From the NCBI GenBank assembly GCA_903772945.1, contig CAICTM010000003.1, forward strand, positions 216,145 to 280,144: a DNA stretch of 64,000 nucleotides. Reading direction: 5' to 3'. Positions 10,286-21,485 of the stretch are shown here, in pieces. Made by a program: the position numbers and the translations under genes. Position 1 is the stretch's first letter; each line of letters opens with the position of its first letter. The notes beneath the pieces were generated by a model. That model had not been told where the DNA came from and searched no databases. It worked only from the letters and a program-made list of their open reading frames with translations. This DNA is from Seminavis robusta (taxonomy: Eukaryota; Bacillariophyta; Bacillariophyceae; Naviculales; Naviculaceae).

Positions 10286-10764
10286 GGTGATACACTATCT
10301 CAGCAATGATACAGTGCCGTTGGATCTTTCAATGGAGGTCTGTCTCTCCTGAAAAGTGAAAGAAGAAAGATACGGTGCTCGGTGCGGTCACTGTAAACTC
10401 CGAAAAAAGTGAAGGTAACGAAATACAGTGTCTCTATGGTTTAACGCTCTTCTTTTCATCAGTCATTTTGAAACTATATACTTATTGAATATTTCAGAAT
10501 CTGTAAGCTACGTCACTATATTTAACAAGAAGGACTTCTTCTCTATCGGTGCGTTCTTACTATTAATAGTCAAATGAAAATGACCGGAAGCTAAAAAAGG
10601 CTCTTTCACGACCCCATCCGTCGCTCGCAATCGTGTGCACGTGGGGTTGCGTTGACACAAACTTTGTCAATTACAATAGAAGCAACCCTTGCTTCTTTGC
10701 TTTGTCCTCTATCAATAGCTTTCCTTACCTTACCTTACCTTACCTTACCTGATCCAGTGCTAGC
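10286..10764. other. Divergent intergenic/promoter region
   Basis: Separates the leftward methyltransferase and the rightward double-protease gene. Its right end carries a CTTAC tandem repeat (listed separately). No gene seen. Confidence 0.5.
10724..10750 (+). repeat. CTTAC pentanucleotide tandem repeat in a gene leader
   Basis: Five CTTAC units plus CT, ending 14 bases before the ATG of the double-protease gene. A shorter CTTAC run occurs near 7441 and an ACTT run near 56882-56900. It may lie in the 5' leader. Function unknown. Confidence 0.85.
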
Positions 10765-13700
10765 ATGATGATGAGTAGTCCATGTACCAGCTGCGCATGC
10801 CTATTGGAAAGGGAGAAGAACCAAAGCAGAACCAACTTGAATACTACATGTAGTAGAACAAAGCAAAAGACCAGAAGAATGAGGATGAGAATGAGAAAGC
10901 ACTGCCAATTGGGAGTTGGTCTTTTGCTGGCCCTACTTTCCACTGGTTGTATTACTACTGGTGTAAGAGGCCAGACAGCAGTGGAAGACATTGATTACAC
11001 CTGCAATTTTTTGGAGGACACGTGTGCATCTGATTGGCAATTGGATGGCTTGTGCGACAATCGAGGTCAATTAGAAGAACCTAGTTGTTTGGATCAGGAC
11101 TGTTGGGACTGTGACCCTTGCCAAGCATTCTCCTACAGCTGCAGTGCTTGCAAGAGACGAAACGGCTGTCATTGGTGTCCAGGAGATGCCCTTTGTGTCA
11201 GTCAACCGTTGGGACAAGACTTTTGGCAGATGCATCCCACCAAAGTCTCGTCCTGTCCAAACACACAAGACTGGGTACAAACCTGTGACGTTCCTCCCGA
11301 GTCCAACAATGTCTACAAAGATGTCCATTATCGGGCCATGAAATGGAGTTACTCCCTCATCAACGTGGAATCTGTCTGGCGACAAGGAATCACGGGCAAA
11401 GACGTACAAGTACGAATCAACGATGACGGAGTCGATTCATTCCATCCTGAATTGATTGGAAAATTCGATTACGGATTCTCCTGTGATGAATTCTATCAGC
11501 CCGAAAATCCACGCACCGATGTCAGAGGAACCGCCCTAGCCGCCATGGTCGGTGGGCAAGCCGATAATGGAGCATGTTCCCTTGGCATTGCGCCCGGAGT
11601 CAAAATCAGTTCTTGCAATGTATACACTCCCAACGAGGTCGCCTTTGTCTGGAATTCACAACTCAAACAAAATGGAATTGGAGTCGATATCAGTGTCAAT
11701 GCTGACTGGGGGCCCAGCATTTGTATACCCAAAAAACAAAGAGCCAGAAGAAAACTGCAATCCACAACAACCTGCATCTTCAACTCGACCCACAAACTCT
11801 CTCCGTGTCCGCATTGTCCGGCCGATCTCACGTTGTTACCGTCCTCGCGAGACGAATATCCCGATTGCCGACAAGCTATTACGCAATATTGTCGTGCGCA
11901 CTATGACGTGGATCCCTTGGCATGTGCCGATTATCTATACTGGTTTGTCGAGGAATGCTCGTATCGAGGAAGTCTCGATGCGCCCACGCACGATGAGCTT
12001 GTTCAAAACATTGTACTCGGAAGAAGCGAAAAGGGTGTCATCTTCGTAGTGCCCGCGGGAGATGAGTATCAAACGGGAGGAGATGCCAACTTTAATGGAT
12101 ATGCCAATTCCAGATTCACCATCGCCGTGGGGGCCGTCGGAAAGGATGGAAAGCATGCATCGTATTCGGTACGTACAGTACAATGATAGCAACAGTATAG
12201 AGTGCAATCGAAAGAGTATATGTACAAGCAACCGTGACTAACTTGCGACGCGTCTTTTTTGCACGTCCAATTTCATTTCATTTCATTTCATAATCGACAA
12301 CAATCCACGCCATCACTGACTCATCAATGTATTGTCATTTGAATAGACTCCTGGATCACCTATATGGGTTAGTGCACCGGGGGGAGATGTACAATACATG
12401 TCCAACAATATCGTCGCGCAACCCGGAGGAGGATGTAGAGATGCGGGACCAGGAACGTCATTTGCGGTGCCCGTCGTGGCAGGAGTGGCTGCACTCATGC
12501 TCGAAGTCAAGCCAGAATTGACATGGAGAGATGTGTTTGCCATTCTCGCCAAAACAGCACAATCCGATATCATGGAACCAGACGAAAACGAATTCGTTAC
12601 CAATGGAGCAGGATACAAACACAGTTACAAGTACGGATTTGGAATTGTCAATGCAGAAGCTGCCGTCGAGGAAGCCAGATCATGGACCAACTTTCGAAGA
12701 GAAGAACAATTCACTATCGAATCGTCCGAAACTTCCAGTCAAATCATTTGGGATGATGCCAACAATGCCACCGTATCCACCGTACGCATTGATACCGTCA
12801 ATCGATTCTTTCGAACCGAATCCGTCATGGTTTACGTGGAACTCAATCATGTCTCGCGAGGTGACTTGAAAATTACGCTCACGTCACCATTCGGCACGGA
12901 AAGTATATTGGCACCGTCCAAACGACCCGAAACTACCGTGGGCGATAACAGTGAGGATGGGACCTTGTTGTGGCAGTTTCTCACGGTACGAAACTTTTGG
13001 GAATATCCTGGCGGCGAATGGATTTTGCGGATCGTCGATGAACGTCAGGGACCGGACTGTATCGACCTGGACTTTGAATACTCCTACTCGATGGGCGGAC
13101 CCGAAGATACAGTCATCACCTGCAGTGATTTTGATCAGGTCACTACGACTTGTACCGATCCAAACGAGGTGGCACCAATCCTCTTGGAAGCACAGTTCGA
13201 GGGACGCACCGTGTTTGAAAGTTGCTGCAAATGTGGGGGAGGGGACAATAGCGTCAAGGACAGGACCAATGAGCTCAAAGCGTGGAAGATGGTCGTCTAT
13301 GGGCATGTGGCGGCTGAAGCGGGGGACGCCACAGAGCTAATGCTGGTCTCCGAATCGACGTGTCAGTTTGCCACTGACACATGTCCTAAATCCTTGCAAT
13401 TCAATCATGTTTGCGACGATTCTCTGTTGAACGAGGAATGTATTGGGATGGATTGCTTTGATTGCGATGCCTGTCAGAGTGCGTATCATTGACAACGACA
13501 AGAGTGAATTGTTTGATCGTATCATTCCGATTCGATTCGCAACGACGTTGGCATCTCACTTAGCTTGTTCTTCTCTTTTTTCATTCGCCTGGTCTCATTT
13601 GAGCAGCTTTCAACTACGATTGTGGTTTGTGCACAGCAGCTGGGTGCTACTATTGCCCGGGAGATGGGATGTGCGCGTCGATCGCGTTGAATCAGTCCTA

Positions 13701-16700
13701 TTGGGAATTATATCCAGACAAGCTGCCAACGTGCAACACTTCCGATGCATGGGTAAGCAGCTGCGACTCGCGTCGACCGGAAAACCAATTCGATGACCCG
13801 CTCTATGAGGCCATGCTTTGGTCCTACAGCATGATAAACATAGAACCTGTTTGGGATTTGAGGGCTTCGGGGAAAGGGATTCATGTCAGGATTAACGATG
13901 ACGGCGTGGATTCTGAACATGCAGAGTTTTCAGCGGGGAACTTTGACAAGGCGAACTCATGTCAAAACTACGCTCCTTGGGATAGCGAAAAAGACGTGCA
14001 CGGCACTGCCGTTGCTTCTATCGTCGCAGGGAACTCCAACAATGGCCATTGTGCCGCGGGAATCGCTCCGGGGGCCACGATATCTTCTTGTGTTGGACCG
14101 CTCGAGTTGGACGAAGCTCCGGATCTTTTGGTGCAGAATCTTGACAAAGGTATGGTACCGGTAGCTCGCATGAGACGTGCCAGACAGATCATTCGTCGTC
14201 TTCAAAAGGGAAAACCTAACGTTCGTTACTTTTCTTTCCTTTCTCCGTCCCCATTGCAGTCGACATTTCTACCAATGCGTGGGGGCCCAATGTTTGTCGT
14301 TTGAAGAGCATTGGTCGAGGGCGGCGTCTACAACAGTGTCTCTTTTCTTCGGAGCACCCCGACTCACCATGCAAGGCATGCGGGGAATTTACAGCATTGG
14401 ACGAGTTGTCCGAAGAATGCGAGGCCGCCGTTGGGAATTATTGCCGGGAAAACTATGTGGATGATCGAGTGGCATGTACGTGTTGATTGACTCAAAGAAA
14501 ACAAGTCTTGCCGTGGTCCAACCGGATAATCTCACTAGTTCGATGGATCCTCCTGCTTTATCCAGGTTCGGAATTCCTCGACTTGTTTGTCGACTGCGAG
14601 TATCGTGAGTCCTTTTTGTTTCCGCAGCCAGCGCAGCGCGTACGCGACGAAACGATTCGGCATATCCTCTAACGTTTGACACAATGTTGTTGTGGAATCC
14701 CCAAAGACATCCTCCCGATGGATGCACACGAAGCTTTTGTGAGAGCTATCACGTAAGTTCGCTCCTCCCACGCTTTCGCCGTGATTCGTTGGGCGTCTCG
14801 CTCATTGTGCCTATTGCCTCCCAGTGAAGGACGAGATGGGAAGGGAATCATCTTTGTGTTCAGCGCGGGGAATACGAATGATATTGGAGGAGATGTGAAC
14901 TTCAACGGTTTCATCAACAGCCGATTCACGATCGCAGTAGGGGCAGTCGGGAAAGACAAGAAGCATGCTTCTTACTCGGTGCGTCTTACGTAGTTGTAGT
15001 TCCTGCGTGTAACTTTTCTCCGTTGTCCTCTGACTGTGTGACGTTGGCATCCACCTCACAGACCACGGGAGCAGCGGTTTTGATAAGCGCACCTGGTGGG
15101 GATTATGAGTCAATTTCGGGTAATCTTGTGGCAAAGCCTGGGGGCGGCTGTGTAAGTCTCGGCTAGTTTTATCGTGGCATGGCATGGCATGGAAGCTATG
15201 AACGGATGTCTTACCCTACCACCAGCATGATATAGGGGTCGGGACCTCATTTGCAGCTCCAACTGTTGCGGGGATTATAGGTTCGTTCCCAACTTTCCTT
15301 CGTAATGTACGAGTCTTGTTGCTTCCCGCGTCTCTAACTATTGCGAGCTTGCTGCAAATGTATTATCTGTGCAGCACTGATGCTACAAGTGTAAGCCAAG
15401 CATCTAGTTTGTTCATTCAATTCATCTGTTTTTGTAACGCCTAATCGATTTGTTTTGTTTGTTTCCGTCAGGAATGCTGACCTGGGGTGGCGAGACGTCC
15501 AGGGAATCCTAGCGGTTACAAGCCAAAGAATTGACGAGGACAATCCGTCCTGGATTACCAATGCTGCGGTGAGTTTTAGCACCAGGGGTTGTTGACGTGT
15601 TCATGCACTAGCCGCCATTCTAACTATTCATATAATGCTGTCTCCAGGGCTACAACCACAGCTATCAGTATGGTTTCGGGGTACCCTCGACGCTCGACGC
15701 TTTGAACAAAGCGAGCATATGGAAGAACTTCCGCCCAGAGCAACAGGTGATGAATGAAACGGGTGTCATCGATCTCCCTATTGAGGACAACCCTACCAAC
15801 ACTCCTACAACTTCGACGTTGGTTTTTTCGGAACTGAGCACCCGCAATCTTGTGATTGAATCTGTTGTAGCATTTTTGGATGTACAGCATCCATCGCGTG
15901 GGGATCTCGTTGTCGCCCTGATTTCTCCCGCTGGAACAGAATCAGTTCTCCATCCCAGCAAGAAGCCCGAGGATGTCCAGCTGAGAGGTGATGACATTGG
16001 CAAATGGAAGCTTTTGTCTCTTCGAACATGGGGTGAATGGGCAGATGGAGACTGGACTCTAACGTTAACGGACGAGAAGCCTGGCAGATACCGGGAATGT
16101 CACGATTTGCCGTGGGAGTTCACTTACCCAAGGGCTGATGGGCAGGGCAACGAGACCATCAGTTGTGGTGACTTTGATCGTGTCACAGATTGCAACGACG
16201 AAGGGCAAGTGAATCCAGAACTGATGAATGTTCTCTACGAAGACCGAACGTTGGTGCAGAGTTGCTGCCAGTGCGGGGGCGGACAAAAGTCCAGCGACAT
16301 CATTCCAATGCTGAGATCATGGAAGCTGATAATTTATGGTCACATTATTGAATCGCCAGAGGAGTTGTTGATCTTTCCTCCGCCGAAGAAAGAAGAAGAC
16401 GAGAAGGAGCAGGGCAGCGAAGAGGAAGAGCAAGATCCGAACTGGATCAGTCCCAATACCCTCTCCGAAAATGATCCCATAGCTGGTTGGGATGACGAAG
16501 GGAACAGCGGAACATTCTCCGGAGGTGGGGGGAATGCCTACTACGGTGGCTGGAGACCACCACGGGACGATGATGACAACAGTGGAAACAGTGGAGATAG
16601 CGGTGACTGGAACAGCTCGCATGGGCAACGGCGATGTTATGTTTCCCTGACGTTATTGATAGTGGCGTTGGAACTATCGGTGGCCCTTTTCAAGGTTCAC

Positions 16701-16709
16701 TCGCCATGA
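10765..16709 (+). CDS. Tandem double kexin-like (S8B) protease: pseudo-catalytic domain plus active-looking domain
   Basis: Twelve-exon model, 1617 residues: 10765-12168, 12347-13478, 13607-14149, 14260-14475, 14566-14604, 14707-14752, 14825-14978, 15062-15151, 15226-15280, 15375-15390, 15472-15568, 15648-16709. All junctions are GT-AG and phases agree. After a signal peptide (LGVGLLLALLSTGC), each half has a Cys-rich module (C-W-x-C-P-G-D), an S8 domain and a P domain ending near KAWKMVVYGH. Half 1 has Asp220 (INDDGVD) and Ser506 (GTSFAVP), but the His position is Arg254 (DVRGTALAA). Half 2 has Asp943, His977 (DVHGTAVAS), the oxyanion Asn (STNAWGP) and Ser1216 (GTSFAAP). Exon 2 reads from the P domain of half 1 into the Cys-rich module of half 2 without a stop, so it is one gene. 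The C-terminus is acidic/Gly-rich with a terminal hydrophobic stretch. Kexins cleave secretory precursors at basic sites. Confidence 0.82.
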
Positions 16710-17056
16710 GAGGTCGAATCTTGCAATGGAGCTAGTGGATACTTGTTCCCATGGAAGAAGTCGGTTCGAGTGCGGCTTCCCGTTCCCGGCAGATCCGTCG
16801 TTGATTGAAGCCGCAGCTTTCTGTGTGTAGATGAAGTCTCCGTGAAGACGAGTCCTCGCGAAAACAAAGACTTAAAAAACACCGGCTGCCTTCTTGGTAG
16901 AGGGAAGCAAACAGAAAACAACAGATAGCTAGAAGAAGAAGAAGCATATTGCTAGAAGAAGAAACATAATATAGACTGGTTCTTACAATGAACTAGTACT
17001 TGTGGGGTCAAGATGTCGGTCGCGGCGCAAAGCTCTCCACTCGATTTGGCCGCTTT
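16710..17056. other. Intergenic between convergent genes
   Basis: 3' flanks of the double-protease gene and the minus-strand gene ending at 17057. GAAGAAGAAG near 16931-16963. No gene seen. Confidence 0.5.
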
Positions 17057-18124
17057 CTACAGACGAAATGATTCTTCGTGGACCCTCCGTGCGTCCAGCA
17101 ATTCCGTCGCTCGGAGCAATAGGCACCTCCCAGCCCTGTTTGCCCCAGGCTGCAGGTATAGTTCGCTCAGCTTGAGCTTTGGTCTGGTTGGGTCCCTGTT
17201 CACATCGTCTTCTCCCACCTCACACCCCATACGGATTGCTTGGAAATGCTGATTTGATATGAAACGTTTCAACAGTGACACCCATATTGTACTGACAAGG
17301 CCGCTATTGTACACACGTGTAGATTTCGCAATCCAGGGATAGTGTGCCCACAATTCAGCAAATGTCCGCTGTTCAAAGCTCATGTCCATGTTGTCCCATC
17401 CTGCATCAGCGGTTTCCACAAGAGCCACAATGCCTTTTCTGATTGACTTGAAGCCAGGCTGTGCTGTTCTGATTACATAGTACCAGAACAAGATATGAAT
17501 CTTCCAGTTGTGCTCTAGGTCTGAGTGGCCTGGAGAAGGCGTTTGGGCCACTTCTGGAAGGTACTTTGAAATATCAACCACCACAATCCCCTCTAGAGTA
17601 TCGGGACACTTGTCAACCATCAGAAAAGTTCCCGGCATGAGGGCGATGAATTGTTCCAGAGCCGACACAGCTTGGCTCACTGTATCATCCACTTGATAAT
17701 GTGATCGAAAGAGTTGCATGCCCTTCAGGCATCTCAATGCCTCTTGCAGATCTCCTTTGGTCACCAATGCATACTGCGCATACTCAAAGTCACAGACAGG
17801 CCGGATGCCACTGTTCGGAGCTTCAACAGCAGTCTTGATCTCCAATGCCCAAGCACGTTCTTGCCCAGTCAAGGTCAAAACCTCTTCTTCATTTCCACTT
17901 TCAGTACTCTCATCATCAGAATCAGAATCGTCTTCATCGATTTCTTCTTCACCCATGTCTTCCTCCTCCTCATCGGATCCACCCTCGAGGATCTCTACCA
18001 CGGCTGCCAGGATTTCATCTTCATCCGCCATATCCACTAGATCTCCCTGCACCTCGTGGTCTCCGTTGTCATTTGGGTGGTTTGGTTCAAGATCATTGCC
18101 AGCATCCATGTTCGTCTCTAGCAC
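17057..18124 (-). CDS. CRAL-TRIO-like protein with acidic N-terminus (copy A)
   Basis: 355 residues, intronless, start at 18124 (MLETNMDAGNDL; a second ATG at 18109 is possible). Residues 1-80 are acidic and disordered (SDEEEEDMGEEEIDEDDSDS). The rest aligns along its length with the protein at 20529-21485: a shared AWALEIKTA.E.PNSG.RP block, FEYAQYALVT, HNWKI.ILFWYY..RT.QP, and the same terminal EESFRL. A helical start followed by V-V-V-D-I-S-K-Y-L-P, a WYY block and A-H-Y-P...T-R-V-Y-N resembles the order of CRAL-TRIO (Sec14) lipid-binding domains, but no single motif is decisive. Function is therefore tentative: binding a small hydrophobic ligand or lipid. Confidence 0.6.
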   Translation of the reverse strand: MLETNMDAGNDLEPNHPNDNGDHEVQGDLVDMADEDEILAAVVEILEGGSDEEEEDMGEEEIDEDDSDSDDESTESGNEEEVLTLTGQERAWALEIKTAVEAPNSGIRPVCDFEYAQYALVTKGDLQEALRCLKGMQLFRSHYQVDDTVSQAVSALEQFIALMPGTFLMVDKCPDTLEGIVVVDISKYLPEVAQTPSPGHSDLEHNWKIHILFWYYVIRTAQPGFKSIRKGIVALVETADAGWDNMDMSFEQRTFAELWAHYPWIAKSTRVYNSGLVSTIWVSLLKRFISNQHFQAIRMGCEVGEDDVNRDPTRPKLKLSELYLQPGANRAGRCLLLRATELLDARRVHEESFRL

Positions 18125-20528
18125 CTACCGGTATAGAAGTGGCTATACAGCTACCATGTCTAGCTAGTAGATGTAGGCGAGCAGTGAGGAGAGTATGTAC
18201 CAGGTACCAGTTCTTGCATGCAATTTAATAATAATATGTTCTGAGTTCGGCTCGACTTGACTCTGGCACGGTATCCCGCGTTGCTTTACCGCGTAGATTA
18301 AAAACCTGGGCTCGCGACAACGTGGCAACTGCAACAACTGTGATGTTGCGATGTATCAACGATGCAACGGTGGACAAATCCGCCACCACCCAAGAGATAA
18401 TGTATTCATATGTGACTGGAATGATTCGATTCCACTACTTATTGAAAAAGGACAATTCTAGAGGTTGATGAGTGTTTTATGAGGCTTCCCTCCGTGCTCC
18501 TCCTTTTGGCTCCCAGCGATTCCCAGCATGCAGCTGTCTTCTTCAAGGTCGCACTTCCGCAAAACGCAGAACGCGCAACAATACAAAGTTGATAGGGGTG
18601 GTCAATGTTGCTCTTTCAGATCACTTTTTCCCTATCTTTTCTGGCCCTTGTGGGGGAGCAGGAAGAGGGGCAGAGGTGCAGAGAGAAGGGTATCGGAGAA
18701 GATTCGATTCAGTGTGCAGCCGCGGAATCTCAATCGAATGATTCAATGATTTCAATCTGGTCGGCCAGTAGCTACCGGTAGCCAGGTACGGCATCGCAGG
18801 AAAGATATGGATCCATTGGGCCATTTTAAATAAAATGAGGCATCAGCATGAGGCTGAAGTAAGTCGAGTCGGGAAAAGAAGCTCTGCATCCTCTGGAAGC
18901 AGGTGTCACAATGATGAAATTGCACAGGTAGGTGAACATCTTGGAGAGACTGCTTCAAGAAACAAGCTCGAGATTTGGGGTGGGTGGTGGGAGGTGGGAG
19001 GAGTACTAAAAAAGCGTACCGATGTACCAATAGGTCTACATTAAATTCCTGGTTGCGTGTTGCGTGGGGGGTGGGGGTGATTGGAGAGGGAGGAAGGAGG
19101 GCACAGGATGGAATGGGGAGGTTGGAAGTGCTTCCTCTACAGGTCTGCTGGAAGTGTGGAGTTGCTTTTTGTGCTGGTCGGCTGGTCTAGACTAGTCTAC
19201 CCATTCTCACGTTCTTGGCTGTGTGGCGTAACTCTCTTCAAGAACTGGTACCGGTACCTACTACCCACGTATTGATCAATTGCCGGGCGAATTGATGCTG
19301 TTGGCCATTGTGATCGAGCGTTTGTGAAATAAATGGAGTTTGGGGAGGAGCCATGCCTTGTCATTGGGATGGTAGTTCGTGGGTGGCTAGTCGGTTGACC
19401 GATAACTTGGATGGTCTAATTTTGACCCTACAGAACCAAGAGAGTCTAGCCACAAGTCTAATAAGGCAACTTTGCTGGCAAAGCCATTGAGAGCTTTTTT
19501 GCTTGAGAGGATTCCTATGAAGTGCTGACAACGAGGCAAACGAATGAATCTTGTTGTATGCTACATGAAGTATGCACCACCTCAGCTGGAGCCTGAGTGC
19601 GTTGCATCATCCCCAGCTACCGTAGCTACGCACTGAGTGGCCTAGAACCACCATACCTCCCTTACGATAACTGGTTTGAGCCCTTATTACTAGCTAGCTA
19701 CTCGATATATTGGTACCACCGTGGTACCGTGGTACAGAACCTTACACCGGTGCAGATGGTGGCTTTTCGGTGTTGCAATCAGTAAGAAGTGCTAATGCTC
19801 CAGCTTTCCTACTCAAAAGCCTTGCTTCAGAGATCATTGATATCGGTGCAGTCCCAGATTCTGAAATTCTCAAATCGTGGCGGCAGTTTGCGGCGAACGA
19901 GGCTTTGATCCGAAGAACAGGTTCTGGATACAGGCAGCTTCGATTTTATTGATTCAAACGCGCGCCACCCTTTTCAGTACACTTCTACACGAGCTCTCGT
20001 AGAAATGTACCAGAAATGCCGGCACGCGTTTGAATCAATAAAATCGAAGCTGCTCGTACAGTATCCCAGATTTGAAGGAAGGGCGCAACCGTATGATAGT
20101 GGTAGTCCGTGGAGCTCCCCGGAGCACTGTAATTCTTGTTCTGTAATTGCGGATTGCACTACCGGTACCTGAGTACTTGAGTTAGACTAGTGTCAAAAAG
20201 TGACTGTATTGTTACTGTCTGCTCTTGAGTAGGGTAGCTTTGCATGAGAATTTCCAGAATTCCGAATAGGCACAGCCAGCTACGTGTAGTAATAAGTAGT
20301 CTAGCTACTATTAGTAGAGACCACTGTGGCTATCTGCCGGTAACTCGCAATCTGGTAGAGTAGTTCTGCCCTCACACATTATTTATTTGGGTTCATCCGC
20401 ACTCTCGAAATCGCTGGGAGCATCAATCATTGTTAACGAAACTGCATCCCACAGAACCCCCCATCTAATATTAATAGTAGCTAGTTGTTGGAAGCAGGGA
20501 GCCTGTACGGTATCGGCTGCTGATTGCA
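18125..20528. other. Intergenic between two inverted paralogues
   Basis: About 2.4 kb between divergent, related genes. It holds a strong inverted repeat at 19934-20053 (listed separately), GGTACC/ACCGGT words (for example ACTGGTACCGGTACC near 19245-19259, and 19709-19735) and a G-rich stretch near 18975-19130. An open frame ending near 19952 is not convincing as a gene. Confidence 0.45.
19934..20053. repeat. Perfect 29-bp inverted repeat with structured loop
   Basis: The left arm 19934-19962 is the exact reverse complement of the right arm 20025-20053 (29 of 29). The 62-base spacer holds further pairing: GTAC...GTAC, TTCTAC...GTAGAA and CGAGCTCTCG around 19977-20010. The whole 120 bases could fold as one long hairpin in DNA or RNA. 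No coding frame crosses it convincingly. Confidence 0.9.
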
Positions 20529-21485
20529 ATGAGGAAGCTTTCATTTGATGAAGCCGAGACGATGGCACAAGACACATCTGGCGGCGACAATGTGATGGAC
20601 AGCTCAGACACTTCCAGCATGGAGACTGATGATCCCGAGGGAATGACTGTTTCTCCTCAAGAGCATGCTTGGGCATTAGAGATCAAGACTGCTGCTGAAA
20701 CTCCAAACAGTGGATTCCGGCCCATCTCCGACTTTGAGTATGCACAGTATGCCTTAGTGACAAGGGGTAGACTCAATGAAGCATTGGCACGGATCCGAAA
20801 AATCCAAAGCTTTCAAGCACAGTACCAAGTTGATAACACCCCCAGTCAAGGTGTATCCATCGTGGAGCAGTTTCGGCACTTGCAACCAACTGCTCTACTG
20901 AATCTTGACAAGCACCCAGACACCGGTGACAGCATCATTTGCTTTGATCGATCAACATACTTTCCAGCAATCACTAAGGCACCTTCTCCAGATCATACAG
21001 ACCCTGAGCACAACTGGAAGATTGATATCTTATTCTGGTATTATGCTCTCAGGACCGTACAACCCGACTTCCACACCATCCGACATGGGGTCGTCTTTCT
21101 CTTTGAAGCCATGGGTTTAGGGAAGGACAATGTAGACGTGTCCCTTGCAAAACGACTGCACCGGGAAATGTGGGCCTACTATCCCTTTGAAATCCAAAGG
21201 ACAAGGATTTACAATGCCAACCAATCCGTCCCTTTGCTCGTGTCAGCGTTGCAGTCCCTTTTGAGACCGGAAGAACTTCAATGTATAGAAACAGGATGCA
21301 CGGTCCATGGTGACGATGATGATGGCTTCCATCAAAGTACGGACCGAGCTACCAATTCACCTCCGCTCACTCTTGGCGACATATACCTTCAACCAACCGT
21401 GGACCAATCCGGCCGATACCTTCTCGCTCGAATCATGGAGCTTTTGACGTTACGCTCCCAGAATGAAGAATCGTTTCGGCTATAA
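20529..21485 (+). CDS. CRAL-TRIO-like protein (copy B)
   Basis: 318 residues, intronless, start ATG at 20529 (MRKLSFDEAETMAQ). It is a paralogue of the minus-strand gene at 17057-18124, sharing HAWALEIKTAAETPNSGFRP, DFEYAQYALVTRG, PEHNWKIDILFWYYALRT and the C-terminal EESFRL. It lacks the long acidic leader of copy A and has a shorter Asp/Ser/Thr-rich start. The central strands (SIICFDRSTYFPAI), the YYALRT.QP helix and W-A-Y-Y-P...T-R-I-Y-N again suggest a CRAL-TRIO-type lipid/ligand pocket, by fold order only. The two genes form a head-to-head inverted pair. Confidence 0.6.
   Translation: MRKLSFDEAETMAQDTSGGDNVMDSSDTSSMETDDPEGMTVSPQEHAWALEIKTAAETPNSGFRPISDFEYAQYALVTRGRLNEALARIRKIQSFQAQYQVDNTPSQGVSIVEQFRHLQPTALLNLDKHPDTGDSIICFDRSTYFPAITKAPSPDHTDPEHNWKIDILFWYYALRTVQPDFHTIRHGVVFLFEAMGLGKDNVDVSLAKRLHREMWAYYPFEIQRTRIYNANQSVPLLVSALQSLLRPEELQCIETGCTVHGDDDDGFHQSTDRATNSPPLTLGDIYLQPTVDQSGRYLLARIMELLTLRSQNEESFRL

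Noticed and set aside
12169-12346. Stop codons after 12168 as a gene-ending mutation in the first protease unit
   Set aside because: The stretch has a GTACGT donor and a TAG acceptor, and removing it restores the YSTPGSP...SAPGG order seen in the paralogue.
13627-14304. Second protease unit as a separate gene starting at 13627
   Set aside because: The preceding exon already encodes the start of its Cys-rich module in frame with the first unit, and a phase-consistent intron (13479-13606) links them.
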